Shown piece after piece: positions 1-9,701 of a stretch of DNA of 21,205 bases (within the stretch, counting starts at the first letter, position 1; each line of letters starts with the position of its first letter). The stretch comes from Anaerolineales bacterium UBA6663 (GTDB lineage: Bacteria > Chloroflexota > Anaerolineae > Anaerolineales > UBA6663). The position numbers and the translations under genes are program-made. Location of the stretch: contig DKKP01000157.1 of assembly GCA_002455335.1 (NCBI GenBank), forward strand, positions 14,427-35,631. The letters are read 5' to 3'. The notes under the pieces are model-generated. The model was not told the DNA's origin, searched no databases, and was given only the letters and a program-made list of their open reading frames with translations.

Positions 1-153
1 GCGGGCCGCGGTGTTCGGACGTGGTTCGGTCGCGGCCTTCCGTGGGAAGGTCAATGTGACTTCGGGTGTGAGGCTCCAGAGTTGTGCGCCGCACGTGGAG
101 CAGAACAATTCCCCCTCGGGCTCGGTCTGGCGGCAGCTTGGGCAGGTGATCAT
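1..153 (-). CDS. Zinc-ribbon protein, N-terminal part only (runs off the left edge)
   Basis: Reading the minus strand from an ATG at 153 gives 51 codons open to the window edge. The product starts MITCPSCRQ and carries two CxxC knuckles (C4/C7 and C18/C21), followed by GAQLW: a small N-terminal zinc ribbon of the kind often placed before FHA or membrane domains. The start overlaps the stop of the upstream vWA gene by four bases (ATGA, 150-153), so the two are almost certainly translationally coupled and co-transcribed with the kinase and phosphatase. After the ribbon the chain becomes polar and Pro/Arg-rich, like a linker. In related operons the next domain is often FHA, which would bind phosphothreonine made by the kinase. 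That is inference; the domain lies outside this window. Confidence 0.8.
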   Translation of the reverse strand, partial: MITCPSCRQTEPEGELFCSTCGAQLWSLTPEVTLTFPRKAATEPRPNTAAR

Positions 154-1601
154 GGCCAGCCCTCCAGCCCGGCCAAAGCCCGGGTGCCGTACTTGATTCG
201 TTTGCGTGCTTCTTCGGAGAGCGAGGCGTTTTGTTCGATGCGTCTGGCCTCGGCGATCGCCATCTTGGCCAGGTCGCTTTGCCCGGCGGCGAGCAGGCGT
301 GTGCCGAGCACGGTCAGCGCGCGGGTGGCTTCATCGACTTCGCCGGCCTGGAGTTGAGTGAACGCGCGCTCCTGCAGGCGGATCTGGGATAGTCGGCGCA
401 GGCGGGCGACGATCGGGGCGGGTGGTTCACCTGGGGCGGGGCGCAGTGTCACGGTCGCCCCGGCATCCAGCGTGACCCGGGCGCGCCGGGCCCCGGGCCC
501 GGCGACATCACCGACGACGCTCAGCCGGGCAATCGGTCGATAGCCCTCCGTCGAGGTCTGGAGCCGGAATTTGAGCAGCACGCAGAGCTTGGCCGAACGC
601 GGAAGCTGACCGAGCGCCAGCGCGTGCGGTGGGAAGGCCAACGGGCTGGGCTCCGGCGTGAAGCGGAAGGCCTCGAGCAACTCGACGCCCACATCCGGGA
701 GCACTTCGAGATGCACGCGCTCAGCCGCGCGATCGGCAAGGATGTTCAACCGCCGCCGCAGGAAGTCAGCGACCTGTTCCGGTGTCAGGGCCAGGTCGAC
801 GGCGCCGCCTGTGGCGGCCGCCAGTTCATCAAGGAAGCGGTCATTCCACTCGTCGCCAATGCCGAGCGCGTGGATCGAGATGCCGTCGTTTCGGGCGAGC
901 GCCGCCAGCAGCTGACATTCGGTTTCGTCGCCGTAGGTCTGACCGTCGGTGAGCAGCACCAGCTGGCTGATCGACTTTGTGTTGACCTGGCTATGGAGCT
1001 CGACAAGTCCACGTAGCAGGCCCTGCATGATCTCCGTGCCGCCTCCGGCGCGGATCAGGCTGACCTTGGAGCGCGCCAGGCGGCGCTGCTCGTCGGTCAT
1101 CTTGTGGGCGGTTACCACAGCCTCGGCGCGATCGCTGAATACGATCACGCTGCAGGTGTCTTCCGGGCGCAGGCCATCGAGGATGGCGTTGACGCCGGCC
1201 TTTGCCTGATCGAGCCGGGCGCCGTTCATCGATGTCGAGCGGTCGATGACCAGACACAGGTTTGCTGCCGGCGCCGGCGCCTCGGCGCTCTGGGCCGTCG
1301 CCGTCACCTCGACCAGGCCGTAGATGATCTGCGGATCCTCCTGAAAAGGAAGCGCAGGCCGGCTGAGATGGAGCGTCGCCATGAACGGCGGCGGAGGCGG
1401 CGGAGACTTGTGGTAGGCCGCGCGCTGGCTGGGGTTGGTCAGCAGGTCGTAGGCCGCCTGGATGCGGCGGACCTCACTGGCGGCTTCGGGCACCGGCAGG
1501 CGGCTGAAGCGGCGCGTCAGGAGCCGGTAGGCGCCCTCGATCGCAAACGCATCGGCGTCGGGCGCCAGGTTCAGCAGCTGGAACAGGTCGCCGGTGGGCA
1601 T
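150..1601 (-). CDS. vWA-domain protein with a degenerate N-terminal J-like domain
   Basis: 483 residues. Positions 5-64 look like a DnaJ J-domain helical hairpin (LFQLLNLAPDADAFAIEGAY, then AAYDLLTNPSQRAAY), but the loop that should hold HPD reads FSRLPVP, so stimulation of DnaK is not expected. A six-proline linker (67-72) leads to a predicted beta region, then a von Willebrand A domain from about 113 to 285. The MIDAS motif is complete: D120-R-S122-T-S124, T189 (GGGTE) and D219 (LLTDG). The remaining roughly 190 residues resemble the beta-sandwich and helical tail of vWA proteins in the YfbK/VWA-containing group. No signal peptide or membrane helix is seen, so it is probably cytosolic. The gene starts 15 bp after the PP2C stop with no clear Shine-Dalgarno, and its stop overlaps the zinc-ribbon start. 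Likely role: metal-dependent scaffold or effector in the kinase/phosphatase switch (inference). Confidence 0.88.
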   Translation of the reverse strand: MPTGDLFQLLNLAPDADAFAIEGAYRLLTRRFSRLPVPEAASEVRRIQAAYDLLTNPSQRAAYHKSPPPPPPFMATLHLSRPALPFQEDPQIIYGLVEVTATAQSAEAPAPAANLCLVIDRSTSMNGARLDQAKAGVNAILDGLRPEDTCSVIVFSDRAEAVVTAHKMTDEQRRLARSKVSLIRAGGGTEIMQGLLRGLVELHSQVNTKSISQLVLLTDGQTYGDETECQLLAALARNDGISIHALGIGDEWNDRFLDELAAATGGAVDLALTPEQVADFLRRRLNILADRAAERVHLEVLPDVGVELLEAFRFTPEPSPLAFPPHALALGQLPRSAKLCVLLKFRLQTSTEGYRPIARLSVVGDVAGPGARRARVTLDAGATVTLRPAPGEPPAPIVARLRRLSQIRLQERAFTQLQAGEVDEATRALTVLGTRLLAAGQSDLAKMAIAEARRIEQNASLSEEARKRIKYGTRALAGLEGWP

Positions 1602-1616
1602 GACGTCACGCGCGCA

Positions 1617-2585
1617 TCAGCCCGGGAACTGCACGATGATCACGCTGATATTGTCGGGTCCGCCGGCCAGGTTGGCGGCCTCCACAAGCTCCGTGGCGGC
1701 CGCCTGGGGCCCTTCGGCCTGACGCGCGATCTGCAGGATGACGTGATCGGGCACGAGGCCCCACATCCCGTCGGAGCACAAGAGCAGTCGGGAGCCGGGA
1801 TCGATCCGACGCGAGATCACGTCGACCTCGAGCCCATCGCCCTGGCCGACGGCCCGGTAGAGCACGCTGCGCTGTGGGTGGATGGCGGCCTCCTCGTCCG
1901 TGATCTGGCCGAGCTCCTTCAGGCGCTGCACCAAGGAGTGGTCGCGTGTGAGCGGCTCACAGCCTGCCGGATGAAGGAAGTACGCGCGGCTGTCGCCGAC
2001 GTGGCCGATGACGACCGAGTCGCCGATCACAAGCGCCGCGGTGACCGTCGTACCGCCATCCGGCACATGTGCATGCACGGCCTGATTGGCCTCGAGGATA
2101 GCCGTCTCCATCACATCGGTCAGCAGCGGGCGTTCGATATCGTCCTCGTCGGGGCGGGCCAGGAGCGATGGGCTCAGGGCCCTGAGCACCGATTGCGTCA
2201 GTGCGCGGGCGGCGACGCCCGAGGCGCGCTCGCCGAGCGAGTGCCCGCCCATGCCATCGGCGATCACATACAGGCCGAAAGCCGGCATCGGCTCGAGGCC
2301 GCCGAGCTCGCCCGAGAACACCATCAGCGTGTCTTCATTGTGATTGCGCACCCGACCGACGTCCTGCGCGATCCCTAGGACGCGGCGGTCGCAAGCCGGC
2401 CAGAATGGCCGCGGCTGCGCGTCGGGTATCGGCGCGTCGGTCAGTTCCGGGAGGGGCTGGGTCGAATCGGGATCCAGCGCAAGACGGACGGCCGGAGCCG
2501 GCCGGGTCGCGGCAGGATCGATTTCGGGCGGGCGTTCTTTGACGCCCAGCAGCTCGCGCACCCATCGGGTCAGGCTATTGGCCAC
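1617..2585 (-). CDS. PP2C-family Ser/Thr protein phosphatase
   Basis: About 322 residues. An N-terminal extension of about 65 residues, rich in Pro and Ala, precedes a complete PP2C domain. The metal-binding motifs run in order: NHNEDT, ADGMGGH, GHVGDSRAY, LCSDGMWG and GGPDN. It should remove phosphate from Ser/Thr residues phosphorylated by the adjacent kinase, using two Mn/Mg ions. Start choice: an open frame begins at GTG 2591, but that codon overlaps the Shine-Dalgarno AGGAG (2595-2591). The in-frame GTG at 2585 sits five bases after AGGAG and is preferred. The RBS lies immediately past the kinase stop (2597-2599), so the two genes are coupled. No membrane segment is visible. This is the bacterial PrpC/Stp type. 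Function is secure from motifs; the physiological substrate is inferred from the neighbours. Confidence 0.95.
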   Translation of the reverse strand: MANSLTRWVRELLGVKERPPEIDPAATRPAPAVRLALDPDSTQPLPELTDAPIPDAQPRPFWPACDRRVLGIAQDVGRVRNHNEDTLMVFSGELGGLEPMPAFGLYVIADGMGGHSLGERASGVAARALTQSVLRALSPSLLARPDEDDIERPLLTDVMETAILEANQAVHAHVPDGGTTVTAALVIGDSVVIGHVGDSRAYFLHPAGCEPLTRDHSLVQRLKELGQITDEEAAIHPQRSVLYRAVGQGDGLEVDVISRRIDPGSRLLLCSDGMWGLVPDHVILQIARQAEGPQAAATELVEAANLAGGPDNISVIIVQFPG

Positions 2586-2595
2586 ATGCACTCCT
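2586..2595 (-). promoter_or_regulatory. Ribosome binding site deciding the PP2C start
   Basis: On the minus strand AGGAG occupies 2595-2591, followed by a five-base spacer and GTG at 2585. The earlier GTG at 2591 would use the last base of the Shine-Dalgarno itself, so it is unlikely to be the true start. Confidence 0.65.
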
Positions 2596-2596
2596 G

Positions 2597-4537
2597 TCAG
2601 GCCGGCAAGGCGTAAAGGTGATGATCAAACGAGGCGATATAGACGACCTCGCCCGCCACCACAGGTGAAGACGTGATCGGCGCGCCTGTCTGAAACTTCC
2701 AGCGCACGCGACCCGTGCCTGATTCTAGCGCATACACGGCGCCATCGGTCGAGCCCACATAGACTGTGTCGCCGCGGACCACCGGCGACGAGTTCACCTG
2801 GCCCTCGGTCTCGAAGTGCCAGGCCTCGCGGCCATTGCGGATATCGATCGCGTACAGGCTGTTGTCGGCCGAGCCGATGAAGAGCAGCGATCCCTCCAGG
2901 GCCGGGGACGAGATGATTGGCTTTTGGGTTCGGAAGCGCCAGATCGGGTACGCCGAACCAGCATCCAGGGCATAGACCATCCCATCCTGACAGCCGACGT
3001 AGAGCACGTTGTTGTGCCAGATCGGCGAAGAGGTCAGGCCGCGCTTGGCCTTGAACCGCCAGCGCTGTTCGCCGCGCATGTCGACGCCGTACATGTCGCC
3101 TGTCTCGCAGCCGAAGTACACGCGATCATTCCCCAGACAGGGCCGCGATCGGATCGGGCCGGAAGCCTGGAAGCGCCAGGCCTTTCGCCCGTTGGCCAGG
3201 TTGACGGCATGGAGCGCATTGTCGTCGGCGCCAAAGAAGACGTGCCCATCCGCGATCCGTGGCGTCGAACGGATCGGCCCATCGGCGTAGTACGACCACT
3301 GGATGCGACCCGTGCGCGCAGCGATGACGTGCAGCCGTCGATCCTCGGAACCGATCACGATCAGGTCCTGGTGGGCCGAAGGCGAACCGGGAAGCCCGCC
3401 GTCGGTCGCGTACTTCCAGAGGAGCTTGCCCTCGCTCAAGCTGATGGCGTAGAGGTTATTGTCATACGCGCCGACGTAGGCCGCCTGATTGTGGATCAGC
3501 GGTGTGCCGCGGACCTCGTCCTCGCACTTGAACGACCAGAGCGGTTGAACCTCTCCGCGGGTCGAGGGTTTGCTCCCCGAGACGGCGACCTGCACCGTCG
3601 CCAGGGTGCCCGTCGCGCCCTTGTTGAGTTGCCCCGATTGGCGGCGTCGCAGACCGAGCAGGGCATCCTTCATGGCCTGCGCCGATTGGAAGCGGTCGCC
3701 CGGGTTGTAGTTGAGCGCGGTCTCGACGATCACCTGCAGCTCGAGGCTGATCGCCGGGTTGACCTTGCGGATCGGGCGCTCGGCGAACGAAAACGGCGGC
3801 TCGAGCCTGGGGTCTTGTTTGGTGAGCAGGTGATGCAGCGTGGCGCCCAGCGCGTAGATATCGCCGGCCGGGCTCGCCTCACCGCGGTATTGCTCGGGCG
3901 GCGAGTAGCCTTCGGTGCCGATCATGGTGCCGCGTTGCCCGGCCGAGTAACCGCGCGCGATGCCGAAGTCGATCAGACGCACGCGGCCCTGACTGTCGAG
4001 CATGATGTTCGAGGGCTTGAAGTCGCGGAACACGATCGGCTCGACCACGCCCTCCGAGTCTTTGTGCGTGTGGAGGTACGAGAGGACGTCACACAACTGG
4101 ATCGCCCACTCGATCACGGCAGACTCGTCGAGCATGCCGGCCAGATCGCCGAGATGCGCCTCGAGGTCGCGGCCGTCGATGAACTCCATCACGAGGAATG
4201 ACCTGTCGCGATGCGTAAAGAAATCGAAGATCTTGGGGATCGCCGGATGGTCGAGCGAGGCCAGGGTGTTCGCCTCGCGCTCGAAGATCTTGGTGACCAT
4301 GTCGCGCATCCCGGGGTCCGCGATGTTGACGATCTCCTTCACCGCCACGTATTTCGTGGTATTCGGGAAGCGCATGTCGCGCGCCTGATAAACCGAGCCC
4401 ATCCCACCCACGCCCAGGATCTTCAGAATCGAATACCGTTCCTGAAGCAGTGCCCCCGGCTGCAGGCTCGTCGTACCGCCCGGTACGCCGGGCAGTCGTT
4501 CAGTGATGGATCGGGTCATCTTGTTGGTCTCATACAC
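2597..4537 (-). CDS. Ser/Thr protein kinase fused to an eight-bladed PQQ-type beta-propeller
   Basis: 646 residues. Kinase domain about 35-295: glycine loop LGVGGMGSVY (41-50), lysine K67 in VAVKEI, catalytic loop VFRDFKPSN with D172, K174 and N177, metal-binding D190-F-G, and activation segment TEGYSPPEQY. The usual HRD histidine is Phe170. A Ser/Thr-rich linker (about 296-330) leads to eight repeats of about 40 residues (333-646). Each repeat has the pattern W-x-F/Y, then S/G-x-P, then V/YVG, then LYA, as in PQQ/BamB-like propellers; eight copies make a closed ring. No signal peptide or transmembrane helix is present, so the propeller stays in the cytosol as a sensor or docking platform. 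It is the first gene of the minus-strand operon and has its own promoter at 4574-4601. ATG 4537 has only a distant GGGAG; ATG at residue 7 is an alternative. Confidence 0.95.
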   Translation of the reverse strand: MYETNKMTRSITERLPGVPGGTTSLQPGALLQERYSILKILGVGGMGSVYQARDMRFPNTTKYVAVKEIVNIADPGMRDMVTKIFEREANTLASLDHPAIPKIFDFFTHRDRSFLVMEFIDGRDLEAHLGDLAGMLDESAVIEWAIQLCDVLSYLHTHKDSEGVVEPIVFRDFKPSNIMLDSQGRVRLIDFGIARGYSAGQRGTMIGTEGYSPPEQYRGEASPAGDIYALGATLHHLLTKQDPRLEPPFSFAERPIRKVNPAISLELQVIVETALNYNPGDRFQSAQAMKDALLGLRRRQSGQLNKGATGTLATVQVAVSGSKPSTRGEVQPLWSFKCEDEVRGTPLIHNQAAYVGAYDNNLYAISLSEGKLLWKYATDGGLPGSPSAHQDLIVIGSEDRRLHVIAARTGRIQWSYYADGPIRSTPRIADGHVFFGADDNALHAVNLANGRKAWRFQASGPIRSRPCLGNDRVYFGCETGDMYGVDMRGEQRWRFKAKRGLTSSPIWHNNVLYVGCQDGMVYALDAGSAYPIWRFRTQKPIISSPALEGSLLFIGSADNSLYAIDIRNGREAWHFETEGQVNSSPVVRGDTVYVGSTDGAVYALESGTGRVRWKFQTGAPITSSPVVAGEVVYIASFDHHLYALPA

Positions 4538-4573
4538 TGTGGTGCGCTCCCAGTTTGGCCCGGTCGTGCCTAG

Positions 4574-4601
4574 ATTATAGTCAACTCAATGCGCGGCGCA
4601 A
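4574..4601 (-). promoter_or_regulatory. Promoter for the kinase-phosphatase-vWA operon
   Basis: On the minus strand a perfect TATAAT -10 lies at 4579-4574, with TTGCGC (3-4 of 6 matches to a -35) at 4601-4596 and a 16-base spacer. Transcription would begin near 4567, giving a leader of about 30 bases before the kinase ATG. It stands out in this GC-rich context. Confidence 0.55.
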
Positions 4602-4695
4602 CGCAAACGGCGCCGAATCATCCGTGAATTCTGCATGAATCGTACCCGGCTCGTACGGGCCACGCATTCGCACGCTGCTCCACGCTGACTGGCTC

Positions 4696-4704
4696 TGTTA
4701 TACT
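4696..4704 (+). promoter_or_regulatory. Extended -10 promoter for the MFS transporter gene
   Basis: TGTTATACT (TGn plus TATACT) lies in the divergent spacer, pointing right. No good -35 sits 17 bases upstream, which fits an extended -10 promoter. The start point would be near 4711, leaving about 48 bases of leader before the GTG at 4759. Confidence 0.45.
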
Positions 4705-4758
4705 GCTACATAACATCCCCCCGGGTTTGTCCCGGATGGTCAAGGTTGGTCTCTACAC

Positions 4759-6045
4759 GTGTATCAGCCGCTTGGGCGCCAGGTCGAGCGCCGAAACTTT
4801 CGGTTGGGTGTCCTCAACGGTCTGTTTGTCTTGATCGCGGACACCTTCCTCGACCCGACGCTTGTGTTGGTCACCTTTGTCAGCCAGCTGACGTCCAATT
4901 CGATCCTGATCGGCCTCGTCGCGCCCCTGCGGGACGCGGCCTGGTTCATGCCGCAGCTGGGCATGAGCGGATGGCTGCAGAGCCGACCACGCCGGCTGGA
5001 TGTCTATACATGGACGGTCTGGGGCCGGGTGGCGATCCTGGGCGCGCTCGTGATTGTCGTTGCCACGGTCCGCGATCCGAACTGGCTGTTGATCGCGTTT
5101 TTCGGCCTGTTCACGATCTACGCGGTCATCAGCGGGCTGAGCGGGCTGCCCTTCTTGCAGGTCGTAGCCAAGACGGTTCCGCCAAATCGGCGGGCGACGT
5201 TCTTCGCCTGGCGGCTGTTTTCGGGCGGCCTGTTCAGCCTTGGCGCGGCAGTCGCTGTGCGCTGGTTTCTGGGGAACGATGCGCTCGCCTTCCCCCAGCA
5301 GTTCGCGTTCTTGTTCGGCGGCGGTTTCCTGTTCTACTCGATCGGCTGGGTCATGTTCATCGGCATCCGCGAGCCGGCCGAACCCGAGGTCAGGGCGCGG
5401 GTTCGCACGAGGGACCAACTGCGGCGCGCCTGGGCCGTGGTGCGCCAGGACCTGGGCTACCGGCATTTCCTCGTCATGCGCCTCAGCCTGACGATGGCGG
5501 GCGCAGCCGTGCCCTTCTTCGCCGTTCACGCACAGCGTGAACTCGGGGGAACGCCCGAGATGGTTGGCCTTTATCTCGGGGTCTTTACGCTCTTCGGGCT
5601 GACCTCCAACGCTTTCCTCGGCCGGTTGGCGCCCAAGGTCGGAAATCAGCGGATCATGTTGGCGGCAGGCATCAGCGGGTTACTGATGGCGGCCCTCGTC
5701 GCGGGGCTGCTGATCGTGGCGGCCGGGCCGGGTGGCGTAGGCCCGGGCCTGGCGGATGCCTGGCTGGTGCCCGTGTTCGCGCTCAATGCGATCCATCAGG
5801 CCTGTGTCGGTGTCGCCGGGATGCCGCTGTTGTTCGATGTCGCCGGCGATCGGGATCAGACGCTTTACCTGGGATTCACCAATACGGTTCAGGGCGTTGG
5901 GCTGCTGGCGACGGGCTTGAGCGGCGTCGTGGTCGAGACGTTGGGTTTCACGGCGCTCCTGGCGGCCACCTTGCTCGGCTATGCCAGCGCGATCCTGGCG
6001 TCGCTGCGCCTGGCACGGACGCTCCCGCCGACCGCGCCGCATTGA
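4759..6045 (+). CDS. Major facilitator superfamily (MFS) transporter
   Basis: 428 residues, mostly hydrophobic, with about ten to twelve membrane helices in two halves split by a charged cytoplasmic loop near residues 210-232 (EPEVRARVRTRDQLRRAW). The loop after the first helices and the second-half segment NAFLGRLAPKVGNQR resemble the MFS interhelical motif A region (G-x-L-x-D/P-x-x-G-x-R). Length is usual for the family. The substrate cannot be read from the sequence. The start is GTG at 4759; a purine-rich AAGG (about 4742) is rather distant, and no better in-frame start is seen before the first helix. It is transcribed away from the kinase operon from its own promoter and is followed 74 bp later by the hybrid histidine kinase in the same direction. 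It may share that transcript, but no functional link is proven. Confidence 0.88.
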   Translation: MYQPLGRQVERRNFRLGVLNGLFVLIADTFLDPTLVLVTFVSQLTSNSILIGLVAPLRDAAWFMPQLGMSGWLQSRPRRLDVYTWTVWGRVAILGALVIVVATVRDPNWLLIAFFGLFTIYAVISGLSGLPFLQVVAKTVPPNRRATFFAWRLFSGGLFSLGAAVAVRWFLGNDALAFPQQFAFLFGGGFLFYSIGWVMFIGIREPAEPEVRARVRTRDQLRRAWAVVRQDLGYRHFLVMRLSLTMAGAAVPFFAVHAQRELGGTPEMVGLYLGVFTLFGLTSNAFLGRLAPKVGNQRIMLAAGISGLLMAALVAGLLIVAAGPGGVGPGLADAWLVPVFALNAIHQACVGVAGMPLLFDVAGDRDQTLYLGFTNTVQGVGLLATGLSGVVVETLGFTALLAATLLGYASAILASLRLARTLPPTAPH

Positions 6046-6119
6046 TCCCAAAATTCCCATGAAGGTTTGCGCTGAGAGCTCGTTTTTACGACGAGATCAG
6101 TGCCCGGCGGCGGGCGGCT

Positions 6120-9236
<3,117 letters not shown>

Positions 9237-9256
9237 GCAAGATCGCTGAGGAACCT

Positions 9257-9619
9257 ATGACCGCTTTCGCGCAGACCCCGATCATCGACGCGCAGACCAT
9301 CGATACCTTGCGGCAGGCGCAGATCCCGGGCGAGCCGGATTTCGTCGGAGAACTCGTTGAGGCTCTGATGATCGAGGCGCCCGATCTGTTGGAACGCATG
9401 GCGCGCGCCATGCCCGTGGCCGATGCGGCATCCCTGCGGCGCGCTGCCCACAGCCTAAAAAGTGCTGCCGCCAACCTGGGCGCGTTGCGTCTGCGCGACG
9501 TATGCGAGGCCCTCGAGTTGATGGCTTCGACGGGCGACACGAACGGCGCTGAACCGCTGGTGGCGCGTGCCGGGCACGAGTACGAGCAAGCCCTGGCCGC
9601 GCTCAACGCCCAGCGCTAA
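9257..9619 (+). CDS. Stand-alone HPt phosphotransfer protein
   Basis: 120 residues. A single HPt four-helix domain with the phospho-accepting histidine H65 in RRAAHSLKSAAANLGA, the family signature. The start at ATG 9257 is set by GAGGA (9248-9252) with a short spacer; the frame is open further upstream, but that part overlaps the hybrid kinase and is not expected to be translated. The gap after the kinase stop is 20 bp. It should take phosphate from the second receiver of the hybrid kinase and hand it to a response regulator, the nearest candidate being the REC-PAS protein at 11678. In many systems this domain is fused to the kinase C-terminus; here it is separate. It is soluble, with no other domain. 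Confidence 0.92.
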   Translation: MTAFAQTPIIDAQTIDTLRQAQIPGEPDFVGELVEALMIEAPDLLERMARAMPVADAASLRRAAHSLKSAAANLGALRLRDVCEALELMASTGDTNGAEPLVARAGHEYEQALAALNAQR

Positions 9620-9689
9620 GGCGGCGCGCATTGGGCTGCCGGTTGTCCAGGCGCCAACCAGTGGTCGTACGGAACGGCTCAGCCTGATG

Positions 9690-9695
9690 TAGAAT
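9690..9695 (+). promoter_or_regulatory. Candidate -10 element placing transcription start at the kinase ATG
   Basis: TAGAAT (one mismatch to TATAAT) ends seven bases before ATG 9702, so a transcript from it would be leaderless. No convincing -35 is seen and no Shine-Dalgarno precedes the ATG. The alternative is read-through from the upstream genes with a start at an internal ATG. Confidence 0.35.
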
Positions 9696-9701
9696 CACAT
9701 A

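Noticed and set aside
1104..2378. A 424-codon plus-strand open frame spanning the vWA and PP2C genes
   Set aside because: It crosses two well-supported minus-strand genes and shows no recognisable domain or RBS.
2816..4201. A 461-codon plus-strand open frame inside the kinase-propeller gene
   Set aside because: Arg/Val/Asp-rich shadow of the real minus-strand reading frame.
6080..6098. Possible terminator stem CTCGT/ACGAG between the MFS and hybrid kinase genes
   Set aside because: Only five pairs with a seven-base loop and no U-tract after it; too weak to call.
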